From positions 124,001-188,000 of the forward strand of contig NZ_BSSE01000012.1 of assembly GCF_030268965.1 (NCBI RefSeq): a DNA stretch of 64,000 nucleotides, read 5' to 3'. A model generated the notes under the pieces. That model saw only the letters and a program-made list of their open reading frames with translations, had not been told where the DNA came from and did no database searches. This stretch comes from Microtetraspora sp. NBRC 16547. Lineage in GTDB: Bacteria > Actinomycetota > Actinomycetes > Streptosporangiales > Streptosporangiaceae. The translations under genes and the position numbers were made by a program. Shown piece after piece: positions 42,340 to 53,323 of the stretch (within the stretch, counting starts at the first letter, position 1; every line of letters starts with the position of its first letter).

Positions 42340-42471
42340 TGCCCTGACCGGCAGGTTCACGCGGGAAGGAGCCGTGACCGGGGGTGGTGGGCTGCCCGGG
42401 TCGGGATTCCGGTCCGGGCTGCGTGCATTCGGTTTGGGCGCCCGTTCTATGCTCGCGAATGGAGGTGCCCG

Positions 42472-43116
42472 ATGCGTGAACGACCGTTGACGTTGATTCA
42501 GGATGATCTGGTCGACTATGACAAGGCCATGGAGCGAATGGCCGCTCTGGTCGACGAGCGGCAGGAGGATCGCCGGCCGGACACCCTCTGGCTGCTCAGC
42601 CACCCCGCCGTGTTCACGATCGGCAAGCGGACGCCGCAGGAGCACCTGCCCGATCCCTCGTACGGTATTCCCGTCATGCAGACCGGCCGGGGTGGGCAGC
42701 TCACCTACCACGGGCCGGGGCAGCTGGTCGGATATCTGATCGTGAAGCTGCGGGCGGACGAGGGCGTCGTCGACTACATCCGCGAGGTTGAGCTGCGGCT
42801 GGTCGAGGCGCTCGGCACGCTCGGGATCTCGGCCGAGCGCCGCGACACCCCGCCCGGGTCGGAACTGCTCACCGGAGTCTGGACCAAGGACACCGGGCGC
42901 AAGATCGTATCCATCGGCATGCGGGCCAGCCGGGCCGTGACCAGCCACGGCTTCGCGCTCAACGTCGACGGCGACCTCAGCCCGTGGAATCTCGCGATCC
43001 CCTGCGGCATGCCCGATGTCGACATGACATCCGTGGCTCGCGAGCGGGGGCAGGCAGCGATGGACGAGACCCGGAAGACGGTCGCGGCGGCCTTCGACGC
43101 CACGCCCGCGGCTTAG
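42472..43116 (+). CDS. lipB: Octanoyltransferase LipB
   Basis: 214 residues with GGAGGT upstream. WLLSHPAVFTIGKRTPQEHL, QTGRGGQLTYHGPGQLVGYL (the RGG-xxTxHGPGQ signature), the Lys in DTGRKIVSIGMR and the catalytic Cys in IPCGMPDVDMTS. It transfers octanoyl from ACP to lipoyl domains, the first step of lipoate synthesis in the cytoplasm. lipA is not beside it in this window. Confidence 0.96.
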   Translation: MRERPLTLIQDDLVDYDKAMERMAALVDERQEDRRPDTLWLLSHPAVFTIGKRTPQEHLPDPSYGIPVMQTGRGGQLTYHGPGQLVGYLIVKLRADEGVVDYIREVELRLVEALGTLGISAERRDTPPGSELLTGVWTKDTGRKIVSIGMRASRAVTSHGFALNVDGDLSPWNLAIPCGMPDVDMTSVARERGQAAMDETRKTVAAAFDATPAA

Positions 43117-43126
43117 GGAACACGAC

Positions 43127-43159
43127 CCGGCCCGACTGGGAGGGCTTCGGCCGGGCCGG
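43127..43159. terminator. Hairpin between lipB and the convergent BTAD regulator
   Basis: 8-bp stem CCGGCCCG / CGGGCCGG (43127-43134, 43152-43159). It serves both converging genes. Confidence 0.55.
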
Positions 43160-43160
43160 C

Positions 43161-46100
43161 TCAGTGCGCCCCGGCGGCGGGGTGCTCGCCGGGTGGCACG
43201 AGTGACCAACGTACGGTCGATGCCTGGACCACGGCTTCCGGCATCCCGATCAGTCGCAGCACCTCGTCGCGACGCAGGCCCCTGCCCCGCGCGTGGAACT
43301 CCTCGTACGGAGACCGGCCGAGGGCCTCCCGAGCGGCGTCGATCACCCGCATCACCTCGGGGCCACCCTGGACGGTCAGCTCGGGGTCGCCTTGGAGGGT
43401 GACGCCGTGCAGGCTCGCCGCCGCGCCGAGCAGCAGGGTCGCCGTGGCGGCGTCGCCTTCGACCAGCGCGACGCCGGCCAGGGCCTCGACCCCCCAGGTG
43501 CACTCGGAGGGCGCCCCCATGCTCGCCGCCATCGCGACCGCGTCCAGGTAATGTGCCCGCGCATCCGCGAGGTCGCCGGACGCTTCGGCGATCCTTCCCA
43601 GGCCGACGAGCGCGCGGGTCCGGTGGCCCAGGCTGCGCACCCAGTGCGTGTCGAACCGCTCCAGAGCCCGTTCGTACAGATCACGCGCTCGGGGCAGGTC
43701 GCCCTCCAGGCGTGCGACGTCGCCGAGACCGCGCAGCGCCGCCGCGAGGCCGGCCGGGCTGCCCGCCTGGCGTGCCGCGTCCGCGGCCTCCTCGAAGTCG
43801 GCCCGGGCGGCGGACGGGTCGGCGCTCCCAAGGCGGTAGTCGCCGCGGTTGCACAACAGGTCGGCGATGTCCTCCAGCGCGCCGATCCGCCGGGTCAGGC
43901 GCAGCGCCTCGTCGGTCAGGGCGAGCGCCCGCGACGGGTCTCCCCGCATGCTCGCGATCCCGGCCAGCGCGTCCAGGGCCAGTGCCGTACCCCACCGGTC
44001 GCCCACCACGCGGAAGGCGTCGACGGTCGCGGTGAAGGTCCGCTCGGCGGCCGCGAGGTCTCCGGAGGCGAGTTGGGGATACCCCAGGATCAGGTCGGTG
44101 ATCGCCCTCTCCCACGGATCGGACCCGGATCCCGCCGCGGTGAGCAGAGAGAAGGTCACCGCTGGATCCCCCTCGAGCGCGTTGACCAGGGGCCAGAGCA
44201 GGGTGACGGCCGGATGGCGGCCCCTGCCGGCGGCGAGGAGTGACTCCGCCGCCTGCCTGTGCAGGAGCCACGTCTCCCTGTCCAGCCGTCCGATCGCGGT
44301 CAGGACGCACAGCACGTACGCGCCTTCCCGCCCCGGCGGCAGGCTGGTGCCGATCGCGTCGAGAAGCGCGGCGGCGGGCGCGGCCGCCACCGCGTGCACC
44401 CCGCGAATCCAGAAATATGACGACAAGGAGGCGATCAGGTCGAGCCCGAGCTCGACCTCCCCGGCCTGTACGGCCCAGTGCAGCGCGGCGTTGAGGTTCT
44501 CGTGCTCGGCGGCGAGACGGTCCAGCCATTCGAGCTGGCCGGACCGCCTCAGATGGGGATCAGCCTCCCGCGCCAGCGCGAGGAAATGGTGGGCGTGCGC
44601 CCGCCGCAGCGCGTCCGTCTCGCCCGCCGCGTCGAGCTGCTCCGCGCAGTACGCGCGGATGATGTCGAGCATGCGGTAACGCCGCGTGCCGGTTCCGGGC
44701 CCAGTGCGTGATCCTGTGTGCGATCCGGCGCCGAACCCGGTGACGTACCCGACGTCGAGCAGGGACTTGTCGGCGAGCGAGTCGAGCACGTCCTCGGCGT
44801 CCGGGATGTCGCAGACCTGTTCCGCCGCCCGGGGCGTCGCGCCGCCCGAGAAGACGGTGAGGCGCCTGGCCAGCATCCGTTCGTCGGGAGACAGCAGATC
44901 CCAGCTCCAGGCGACCACCGCGCGCAACGTCTGGTGCCGTGCCTCGGCCGTACGGCTGCCGCGCGACAGCAGGCGGAACCGGTCGTGCAGGCGGTCGAGC
45001 AACTCGTCGAGCTCGTGGGTGCGCATCCGCGCCGCCGCCAGTTCGATCGCCAGCGGCAGGCCGTCCAGCGCTTCGCATATCCGCCGTACGGCCTCGCCGC
45101 CGGCGCCGTCCGGGACGAACCCGGGCCGTACGGCGGCGGCCCGGTCGGCGAAGAGCCGCGCGGCGGAGGACGGCGCGAGCGACCGGACCGGCCACAGGTT
45201 CTCACCCGTGATGCCGAGCGGTTCCCTGCTCGTGGCCATGATGCGCAGGCCCGGGTACACGGCGAGCAGGTGACCAGCCAGCGCGGCCGCCGCCTCGACG
45301 ATGTGCTCGCAATTGTCGAGGACGAGCAGCAGCCGGCGATCGGCCAGGGCCGCCACCAGCCGGGGGAGGGGCTCCGTGCCGGACGGCGGGGCGAGGAGCG
45401 CGCTCTCCCGCAGCCCGAGCGCGCGGAGCACCGCGTGGGGCAGTGCCGCGCCGTCGCGCAGGGGCGCCAGCTCGACGAAGCGAACGTCGAGTTGATCGGG
45501 AAGGCGGCCGGCGGCCTCGATCGACAGCCGGGTCTTGCCCACGCCACCGGGGCCCAGCAGCGTCACGAGACGTGCGGTGCCGAGGAGCCGGGTGACGACC
45601 TCCACGTCCTCCGACCGGCCGACGAAGCTCGTGAGCTGCGCCGGAAGCGAGGCGGCGGCGGCCGGCCGCTCGCCCCGGAGGATGGCCAGCTGCGTCGCGG
45701 CGAGCTCCGCCGAGGGATCGACGCCCAGCTCCTCGGCCAGCAGCCGCCGGACCTCCTCGTACGCGGTGAGAGCCTCGGCCTGCCGGCCCTCCGCGTGCAG
45801 GGCCCGGATGAGGAGGCCGTGCAGCCGTTCCCTGAGCGGGTGGCGGCGGGTCAGCTCGCGCAGCTCGGGGATGACGGCTCGATGCGCGCCCTGCTGCAGG
45901 TCCACCTCGATCCGAACCTCGACGGCATCGAGCCGGAGCTCCTCCAGGCGTACGGCATGGGCCCGCGCGGAGCCCGCGTCGGCGGCGTCCGCGAGGGCCT
46001 GGCCGCGCCAGAGGGTGAGGGACTCACTCAGGAGCGCCGAAGCGCGGGCGAGGTCTCCGTCCCGCAACGCCTGCCGGCCCTCGGCGGACAGTTCCGCGAA

Positions 46101-46421
46101 GCGGTGGGCGTCGACGTCACCGGGATCGACGTCGAGCCGGTAGCCCGCCGGAGTCCGTTCGATGGCGTAGTCCGGCCGCAGGGCGCGGCGCAGCCGGGAC
46201 ATCTGCGACTGGAGGGCGTGCGCGGCCCCTGCCGGGGCTTCGGATCCGTACAGGTCGTCGATCAGGCGGTCCGCCGGCACCACGTCGCCGGGGTGGGCGA
46301 GCAGCAGGGCCAGGAGTGCGCGCTGGGCCGGCCCGCCGACGGGCACCTCGCTGCCGTCGCCGCGCCAGGCCCGCGTGCCGCCGAGGATCCCGAATCTCAT
46401 ACGGACGATTCTGTCGTCCAT
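43161..46421 (-). CDS. AfsR/SARP-type BTAD regulator with NB-ARC ATPase and TPRs
   Basis: 1086 residues; the ATG at 46400 (RFGILGG) is an alternative start. Domains in order: OmpR-like winged helix (residues ~10-95), BTAD (~100-245, ELRELTRRHPLRERLHGLLI), NB-ARC (~265-550, Walker A LLGPGGVGKTRL, Walker B RLLLVLDNCEHI, then GLPLAIELAAARMR), and a long TPR region to the end. This is the large AfsR/StrR-like architecture that links ATP-dependent signalling to transcription, often of secondary metabolism. No biosynthetic cluster adjoins it, so it may act elsewhere. Confidence 0.93.
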   Translation of the reverse strand: MDDRIVRMRFGILGGTRAWRGDGSEVPVGGPAQRALLALLLAHPGDVVPADRLIDDLYGSEAPAGAAHALQSQMSRLRRALRPDYAIERTPAGYRLDVDPGDVDAHRFAELSAEGRQALRDGDLARASALLSESLTLWRGQALADAADAGSARAHAVRLEELRLDAVEVRIEVDLQQGAHRAVIPELRELTRRHPLRERLHGLLIRALHAEGRQAEALTAYEEVRRLLAEELGVDPSAELAATQLAILRGERPAAAASLPAQLTSFVGRSEDVEVVTRLLGTARLVTLLGPGGVGKTRLSIEAAGRLPDQLDVRFVELAPLRDGAALPHAVLRALGLRESALLAPPSGTEPLPRLVAALADRRLLLVLDNCEHIVEAAAALAGHLLAVYPGLRIMATSREPLGITGENLWPVRSLAPSSAARLFADRAAAVRPGFVPDGAGGEAVRRICEALDGLPLAIELAAARMRTHELDELLDRLHDRFRLLSRGSRTAEARHQTLRAVVAWSWDLLSPDERMLARRLTVFSGGATPRAAEQVCDIPDAEDVLDSLADKSLLDVGYVTGFGAGSHTGSRTGPGTGTRRYRMLDIIRAYCAEQLDAAGETDALRRAHAHHFLALAREADPHLRRSGQLEWLDRLAAEHENLNAALHWAVQAGEVELGLDLIASLSSYFWIRGVHAVAAAPAAALLDAIGTSLPPGREGAYVLCVLTAIGRLDRETWLLHRQAAESLLAAGRGRHPAVTLLWPLVNALEGDPAVTFSLLTAAGSGSDPWERAITDLILGYPQLASGDLAAAERTFTATVDAFRVVGDRWGTALALDALAGIASMRGDPSRALALTDEALRLTRRIGALEDIADLLCNRGDYRLGSADPSAARADFEEAADAARQAGSPAGLAAALRGLGDVARLEGDLPRARDLYERALERFDTHWVRSLGHRTRALVGLGRIAEASGDLADARAHYLDAVAMAASMGAPSECTWGVEALAGVALVEGDAATATLLLGAAASLHGVTLQGDPELTVQGGPEVMRVIDAAREALGRSPYEEFHARGRGLRRDEVLRLIGMPEAVVQASTVRWSLVPPGEHPAAGAH

Positions 46422-46485
46422 CGCTCATATCCGGCCCTGTGATCCGGACCTGTGATCCGGACCTGTGCGCACGAAGCCGCCGGAA

Positions 46486-46515
46486 CCCCCGAGGGGGAAC
46501 CGGTCCCCTCGGGGG
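46486..46515 (-). terminator. Terminator of the multicopper oxidase operon
   Basis: Perfect 11-bp stem CCCCCGAGGGG / CCCCTCGGGGG, 8-nt loop, starting 4 bp after the oxidase stop codon. Confidence 0.85.
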
Positions 46516-46519
46516 CCCG

Positions 46520-48610
46520 TCAGCCGCCGTGCGCCCCGTGGAACGGGGTGGTGACGTCCTCGTAGGCGAGGTGCAGGGCCATGCCCATGTCGGTGTGGCC
46601 GAGGTTGTGGCAGTGGTTCATCCACATTCCCGGGTTGGTGGCGAGGAAGGCCACCTCCCACACCTCACCGGGGCGTACGTCGAAGGTGTCGACGAGCAGG
46701 GGAGTGCCGGTCGGCGCGCGGCCGTCGCGGCTGAGCACGAGCACGCGGTGCCCGTGCAGGTGCCACGGGTGCGTCTCGCGTCCCCGGTTGACGACGGTGA
46801 TCCGGACGAGGTCGCCTTCCGTCACGATCTGCGTGGGGATGGATGGGTACGCCCGCCCGTTGACCGTGTGCGCGTACGCCGGCCGGCCGCCGACCACGGC
46901 GAGGCCGCGGTCGAGGACGAGGGTGAACCTCCGGTTGACCGGCCCGTTCACGTCGATCGGCGGCGCGGTGGGCTTCCCGTACGCGAGCGGGTCCAACTCG
47001 GGCCAGCTCGCGGTGTTCTCGACCGGCCCGGCGGCCGGGCTCGCGGTGTCGGTCGGGGCGGCGGCGGTGGTGTCGGTGGTGGTGCCGGTGGCGGCGGTGG
47101 TGGTGTCGGGGGTCCCGGCTGTGGTCCCGGCTGTGGTCCCGAACGTCCCGGCGGTCCTCCCAAGCGTCCCGGCGGTCCTCCCAAGCGTTCCGGCGGTCCT
47201 CCCGCCCGGGGACGCGCCGGACCCCGTGGGAACCAGCCGCAGGCCCTCCGTACGGTCGTCCACGAGCAGCCGCACATCCGAAGTCTCGGGGAACGGCATG
47301 GTGAACGCGACGTCGTACCGGCCGCCGGCGGGCAGGCGCAGCCCCACCTTGCTCACCTCGCCGGGTTCGTTGAGGTCGCTGCCGTCGATCGCCACGAGCC
47401 GGTACGGCGTGCCGACCAGCGTGAACCGGTGCGGGGTGTTGTCGGTGTTGACCAGGCGAAGGCGCACCGGCATGCCCGGGGCGGCTCGCCGCTCGATGGG
47501 CTGGTCGTGGTTGCCCAGCACGGTCCTGCCGGAGAACGTGTGCACGGGAAGCGTGAAGTCCAGCCCCTCGGATCTGGGAGCGCTACGCGGCCTGACCACG
47601 AGGGTGCCGTACAACCCCATGCGAACGCCGAGGTCGGACGCCTGGTGCGTGTGGTACCAGTAGGTCCCCACCTGGGTCGCGAGGAAGCGGTACACGAACT
47701 CCTCGCCGGGCAGGACCGCCTCCTGGGTCAGGCCGGGGACGCCGTCCTCACCCGAGGGGACGTTGTAGCCGTGCCAGTGGAGCGTCACGCCCGAGTCGAT
47801 GTCGGCGTTGCGCAGCCGTACCTCGATCAGGTCGCCCTCGGTCGCGATGATCGGCGGGCCGGGCACCTGGCCGTTGAAGGTCCACGCGGAGACCTGCTGC
47901 CCGGAGGACAGCGCGATGGTGGCGGTGCGGGCGGTCAGCATGAACCTGCGCACTCTGCCGCCCTCGGCCGGGGCGGTGGGTCCGCGCAGCTCGGTCACCG
48001 GGCGGCCCTGGTGCGCCTGCCCCTCGCCGGAGGCGGCGCCGCCGCGATCGGTCTTCTCGACCGGCGCGAGCGCCAGCCCGGTCCCGAGCAGGCCGACCGC
48101 GAGGATCGCCGAGAGGCCGGGCCGGAGCCCGCGCACCGGCGGGCAGGCGATCCGCCAGCTCAGCAGCAGGGCGACCCCGAGGAACGCCACGGTGAGCAGG
48201 CCGGTGCTCCAGGTCGCGGGGTAGCCGAGGAGGAGCGTGTGCACGAGCCCCGCCGCCGCGGCTAAGCCGACGCCGAACAGGGGAACCACGACGACGGGCC
48301 GGGCCGCCGCGGCCGCGCGGCCGCGGGCCGCGTGGACCAGGCGCGGCCCGGCGAGCACGGCCGCGACCAGTGCGGCGATGCCGAGGAGGGGCACCTCGAT
48401 GATGACCTTCTCCTGGACGAACCACCAGCCCGCGCGGGCGAGCGCGATCACGCAGGCGACCCGGGCCAACGTGATCAGCACGGCGACGGGGAACATGGCC
48501 AGTGCCGTTTTCGGACGCCGGGCGGCGGCCGCCGCCCCGGTCCCCAGCCACGCGAGCGCGGTCAGGGCCGAGGCGAGCAGGTCGAGCGCGAGTAGCCCCG
48601 GGGTGGTCAT
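46520..48610 (-). CDS. Membrane-anchored multicopper oxidase
   Basis: 696 residues. The first ~190 form about six membrane helices (LALDLLASALTALAWLGT and others). Then come cupredoxin domains with all four copper motifs: TLHWHGYN, YWYHTHQA, HPWHLHGHRV, and NHCHNLGHTDMGMALH, the last with the type-1 Cys-His-Met set. Between domains 2 and 3 (nt ~47035-47215) is a Thr/Gly/Ala-rich linker with tandem GRTAGTL units. Likely an extracytoplasmic copper or phenol oxidase, or a nitrite-reductase-like enzyme. It overlaps the preceding small membrane protein gene by 4 bp. Confidence 0.92.
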   Translation of the reverse strand: MTTPGLLALDLLASALTALAWLGTGAAAAARRPKTALAMFPVAVLITLARVACVIALARAGWWFVQEKVIIEVPLLGIAALVAAVLAGPRLVHAARGRAAAAARPVVVVPLFGVGLAAAAGLVHTLLLGYPATWSTGLLTVAFLGVALLLSWRIACPPVRGLRPGLSAILAVGLLGTGLALAPVEKTDRGGAASGEGQAHQGRPVTELRGPTAPAEGGRVRRFMLTARTATIALSSGQQVSAWTFNGQVPGPPIIATEGDLIEVRLRNADIDSGVTLHWHGYNVPSGEDGVPGLTQEAVLPGEEFVYRFLATQVGTYWYHTHQASDLGVRMGLYGTLVVRPRSAPRSEGLDFTLPVHTFSGRTVLGNHDQPIERRAAPGMPVRLRLVNTDNTPHRFTLVGTPYRLVAIDGSDLNEPGEVSKVGLRLPAGGRYDVAFTMPFPETSDVRLLVDDRTEGLRLVPTGSGASPGGRTAGTLGRTAGTLGRTAGTFGTTAGTTAGTPDTTTAATGTTTDTTAAAPTDTASPAAGPVENTASWPELDPLAYGKPTAPPIDVNGPVNRRFTLVLDRGLAVVGGRPAYAHTVNGRAYPSIPTQIVTEGDLVRITVVNRGRETHPWHLHGHRVLVLSRDGRAPTGTPLLVDTFDVRPGEVWEVAFLATNPGMWMNHCHNLGHTDMGMALHLAYEDVTTPFHGAHGG

Positions 48611-49050
48611 GACACCGGCGCCGTCGCGTTCTTCGGCGCCGTCTCACTCGTCGAGGCGAGCCTGCGGGCTCCGGCGAGCACGCGTCCGGCGACGGCCATG
48701 ACCCCCAGGCCATTGACCGCGTGCAGGCCGAGGACCGCCAGCGAGGCCGTCGTGGTGTCGCCGGTGGCGTCGTCCAGCGCCCGGCCGAGAATGATGATCA
48801 GCATCTGGACGACGACCAGGCCGAGCGGCGTGATGCTCAGGCCGATCAGCCTGCCCGGAGCCTTGGCGAGCGTGGCCACCACCGTGGCCAGCAGGGACAG
48901 GACGGGGATGGCCATCATCCCGATGGTGCCGTGCATCGCGTACGAGTCGCCGGACTGCGGCTTGTCGAAGGCGCCGACCCCCGCGAAGTAGAACTGCGCG
49001 AGTACGGCGAGCAGTTGCAGGCCGGCCAGCACGACGTAGACCCTGCGCAC
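48607..49050 (-). CDS. Four-helix membrane protein, partner of the multicopper oxidase
   Basis: 147 residues from the GTG at 49050 with GGGAG upstream; a longer frame to 49173 lacks an RBS. Four hydrophobic helices: RVYVVLAGLQLLAVLAQFYF, GTIGMMAIPVLSLLATVVAT, LGLVVVQMLIIILGRAL and VLGLHAVNGLGVMAVAGRVL. Two conserved-looking His (YAMHGTIG, GLHAVNG) lie at membrane edges, reminiscent of haem or copper ligands. The 4-bp overlap implies it works with the oxidase, perhaps as a quinone or haem subunit. Confidence 0.75.
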   Translation of the reverse strand: MRRVYVVLAGLQLLAVLAQFYFAGVGAFDKPQSGDSYAMHGTIGMMAIPVLSLLATVVATLAKAPGRLIGLSITPLGLVVVQMLIIILGRALDDATGDTTTASLAVLGLHAVNGLGVMAVAGRVLAGARRLASTSETAPKNATAPVS

Positions 49051-49194
49051 GGTGCGCTCCCTTCGGATACGTGGATTAGGGAGGATCCTCGTCCCATCAC
49101 GCCCATGGGGTCGTCGTCCGGCCAGAGGCACGTCGAATACGACCAGGGGAGTACGTGAGGGGTGACACGGCACCCTCCCCGGGAGACGCCCGGA

Positions 49195-50583
<1,389 letters not shown>

Positions 50584-50659
50584 TTATGAGTCCCGGGTTG
50601 ACACCTGTTATGCCGGATCGGCACGTCAGCACCGCTTTCAGTCCATATTTCGGACGAAG

Positions 50660-52159
50660 GTGGCTGACGTCGGCTTTTACCTGCGAACCCTGTTACCGTG
50701 GGTCGCTTACATTGTCCTTTTAGCATGGTCTCTTGATGCTCTCTTGACGGAGGCGTTCGGTGGTGCGGCGGTCTTTTCTGGCAGGGCCGGCGAAGTGAAG
50801 TGGCGGCAAGCCGGGTGGGGCTCGGCCGTACTCGATCGATTCCAGAATCCGACGCAGGTCCTGGCGACCCTCTTCGGCAGCGTGGTGCTCATCGGCACCG
50901 CGCTCCTGACCCTCCCCATCGCGACGACCTCCGGGGAGTCGGCGGGCTGGGTGTCCGCTCTCTTCACCGCGACCTCGGCGGTGTGCGTGACGGGTCTGGT
51001 GGTCGTCGACACCGGGTCGTACTGGTCGACCTTCGGTGAAGCAGTGATCGCCGGGCTGGTCCAGGTCGGCGGGTTCGGGATCATGATGATGGCCACGCTC
51101 TTCACCATGCTGGTCTCCGGCCGGATGGGGCTCCGGGTCCGGCTCATGGCCCAGGCCCAGACCAGCACGGTCAGCGTGGCCGACGCCCGCCGGGTGCTGC
51201 GCAAGGTGGTGGTCTTCAGCCTCGTCTCGGAGGCGGTCATCGCCTCGATCCTCACCGGCCGGCTGATGATCGGATACGGCGAGTCGTTCGGCGACGCGCT
51301 CTATCACGGGGTGTTCCACGCGATCTCGGCCTTCAACAACGCCGGGTTCTCACTGTGGCCGGACAGCCTCATGGGGTTCGTCACCGACCCGTGGATCTGC
51401 CTGACCATCGCGGGGGCGGTGATCCTCGGTGGCCTGGGCGTCCCCGTGGTCTTCGAGCTGCTGCGCTCGTGGCGGAGGCCCGGCCGCTGGTCGGTGCTGA
51501 CCCGCGTCACGGTCGTCGGCACCGTGCTCCTGCTCGCGGGCGGCACGCTGCTCTTCCTCATGACCGAATGGCGCAACCCGGCCACCCTGGGACCACTCGA
51601 CGAGTCCGGCAAGCTGCTGGCCAGCTTCTTCACCGCCGTCATGCCCCGGTCCTCGGGCTTCAACAGCATCGATCTCTCCCAGATGGAGCCGTCCAGCTGG
51701 CTGGCGACCGACATCCTGATGTTCATCGGCGCGGGCAGCGCCGGCACCGGCGGCGGCATCAAGGTGACCACCCTCGGCCTGCTGGCGTTCATCATCTGGG
51801 CCGAGATGCGCGGCGAGACCCAGGTCAACATCGGGCACCGCCGGCTCACCGAGTCCGCCCAGCGCCAGGCGGTGGTGATCAGCGCGCTCGGCGTCGTCCT
51901 CGTGGCCGTGGCCACCTACGTGCTGCTCGTGGTGACGCCGCACAGCCTGGACAAGGTGCTGTTCGAGGCGGTCTCGGCGTTCAGCACGACCGGCCTGACC
52001 ACCGGCATCACCGCCGACGTGCCCCCGGCCGCGCACCTGATGCTGGTGGCGCTCATGTTCATCGGCCGGATCGGCCCACTCACGCTCGGCTCCGCGCTCG
52101 CCCTCAAGGAGCGCACCCGCCGCTACGAACTACCCGAGGAGCGAGTCATCGTTGGCTGA
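50660..52159 (+). CDS. TrkH/KtrB-family potassium transporter
   Basis: 499 residues, GTG start. An unusual ~60-residue N-terminal extension precedes the family core, which begins QNPTQVLATLFGSVVLIGTA. The four pore-loop signatures are visible: SAVCVTGLVVVDTG, SAFNNAGFSLWP, MPRSSGFNSIDL and AFSTTGLTTGIT. GSAGTGGGIKVTTLGL is the gating-loop region. It overlaps the regulatory subunit gene by 8 bp, so the two form one system for K+ (or Na+/K+) uptake. Confidence 0.93.
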   Translation: MADVGFYLRTLLPWVAYIVLLAWSLDALLTEAFGGAAVFSGRAGEVKWRQAGWGSAVLDRFQNPTQVLATLFGSVVLIGTALLTLPIATTSGESAGWVSALFTATSAVCVTGLVVVDTGSYWSTFGEAVIAGLVQVGGFGIMMMATLFTMLVSGRMGLRVRLMAQAQTSTVSVADARRVLRKVVVFSLVSEAVIASILTGRLMIGYGESFGDALYHGVFHAISAFNNAGFSLWPDSLMGFVTDPWICLTIAGAVILGGLGVPVVFELLRSWRRPGRWSVLTRVTVVGTVLLLAGGTLLFLMTEWRNPATLGPLDESGKLLASFFTAVMPRSSGFNSIDLSQMEPSSWLATDILMFIGAGSAGTGGGIKVTTLGLLAFIIWAEMRGETQVNIGHRRLTESAQRQAVVISALGVVLVAVATYVLLVVTPHSLDKVLFEAVSAFSTTGLTTGITADVPPAAHLMLVALMFIGRIGPLTLGSALALKERTRRYELPEERVIVG

Positions 52160-52814
52160 GAAGAAGAGCGACCCCATCGTGGTCATCGGGCTCGGCCGGT
52201 TCGGCAGCTCCATCGCGCTGGAACTGGCGGCGAGGGGCTCAGAGGTGCTGGCCATCGACAGCCGGCCCAAAGTGGTGCAGAGCCTGGCCGGGCGGATCAC
52301 GAACATCGCGACCGCGGACGCCACCGACATCGAGGCGCTGCGCCAGCTCGGCGTGCCCGACTTCTACCGCGCCGTGGTCGCCATCGGCAGCGACCTGGAG
52401 GCGAGCATCCTCGCCACCTCGCTGCTGGTGGAGCTGGAGCTGGAGGACATCTGGGCCAAGGCGGTCAGCCGTCAGCACGGCCAGATCCTGCACCGGATCG
52501 GCGCCCACCACGTCGTCTTCCCCGAGCACGACATGGGGGAGCGGGTCGCACACCTGGTCAGCGGCCGGATGCTCGACTATGTCGAGGTCGACGAGAACTT
52601 CGCCCTCGTCAAGACCCATCCGCCCAAGGAGTTCGTGGGCGTCCCGCTGGGGCAGTCCAAGCTGCGCCGCAAGTACGGCGTGACGATCGTGGCGGTCAAG
52701 AGCCCCGGCGAGGAGTTCACCTACACCACCGCCGACACCGAGCTGTCCTACGGCGACATCGTGCTCGTCTCGGGGAGGAGCGACAACGTGGAGCGCTTCG
52801 CCGAACTTCCCTGA
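52152..52814 (+). CDS. TrkA/KtrA-type RCK regulatory subunit
   Basis: 220 residues from a TTG inside the end of the transporter gene (GAGGAG upstream). N-terminal NAD/ATP-binding fold: IVVIGLGRFGSSIALELAAR (GxGxxG), then DSRPKVVQSLAG and TADATDIEALRQLG. The C-terminal TrkA_C domain is KEFVGVPLGQSKLRRKYGVT. It binds nucleotide and gates the membrane subunit. Translationally coupled to it. Confidence 0.95.
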   Translation: MAEKKSDPIVVIGLGRFGSSIALELAARGSEVLAIDSRPKVVQSLAGRITNIATADATDIEALRQLGVPDFYRAVVAIGSDLEASILATSLLVELELEDIWAKAVSRQHGQILHRIGAHHVVFPEHDMGERVAHLVSGRMLDYVEVDENFALVKTHPPKEFVGVPLGQSKLRRKYGVTIVAVKSPGEEFTYTTADTELSYGDIVLVSGRSDNVERFAELP

Positions 52815-53122
52815 CCGTTCTTGGCGCCCTCGCACCCCACCCTGACCTTCCCGACGCGCGCGCGTACCCCGGGCCGGCGCCGGGGCCCGCGTCCGCCGCG
52901 CGAAATCGTGCTGCCGTGCGGGCCTTCCCTCGGCGCGATCCGGGGTGCAATCTTGCAGCCGTCCCTGAGAACACGCAGGTCACACGGTCGCGAGTTGCAC
53001 TGCAAGTGCCCACTCCTCCTGTCTGTGGCATCGGCCGCGGGGCGCCGGTCAACCTGATCTCAGGCGCCCTCGAACCGTTCGGCCGGGTGCCGGATCACCC
53101 CCTCGTGAACCTTGGAGGAGAC

Positions 53123-53323
53123 ATGCGCGCACTGCTCATCGCGGCCCTCGGCGCCGGCCTGATCGCCCCCCTCGCCCTCTCGACCGCCACCGCCGCGTCG
53201 GCGTCGGTGTCCTCGACCGCCTCGCTGTCCGCCGCCTCCACGCGGCAGGCGCTGCCCACCTGCTCCGGGACCCGGGTCATGATCCTCATCCTCTGCTCCT
53301 TGCTGTACGACCGCCCCATCTGA
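53123..53323 (+). CDS. Small secreted peptide with two Cys and a hydrophobic tail
   Basis: 66 residues; GGAGGAG stands 6 bp before the ATG. A clear signal peptide (RALLIAALGAGLIAPLALST) is followed by Ala/Ser-rich sequence, then LPTCSGTRVMILILCSLLYD. After cleavage a ~30-40-residue peptide with two Cys and a strongly hydrophobic end would remain. I recognise no family; a membrane-active or surface peptide is possible. The 308 bp upstream (52815-53122) hold no other gene. Confidence 0.55.
   Translation: MRALLIAALGAGLIAPLALSTATAASASVSSTASLSAASTRQALPTCSGTRVMILILCSLLYDRPI

Noticed and set aside
29680-46421. Secondary-metabolite cluster suggested by the LAL and BTAD regulators
   Set aside because: No polyketide, peptide synthetase, terpene or RiPP genes lie between or beside them; neighbours are core metabolism.
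44718-48265. Long plus-strand frames opposite the BTAD regulator and multicopper oxidase
   Set aside because: Same shadow effect; the minus strand carries complete, motif-rich proteins.
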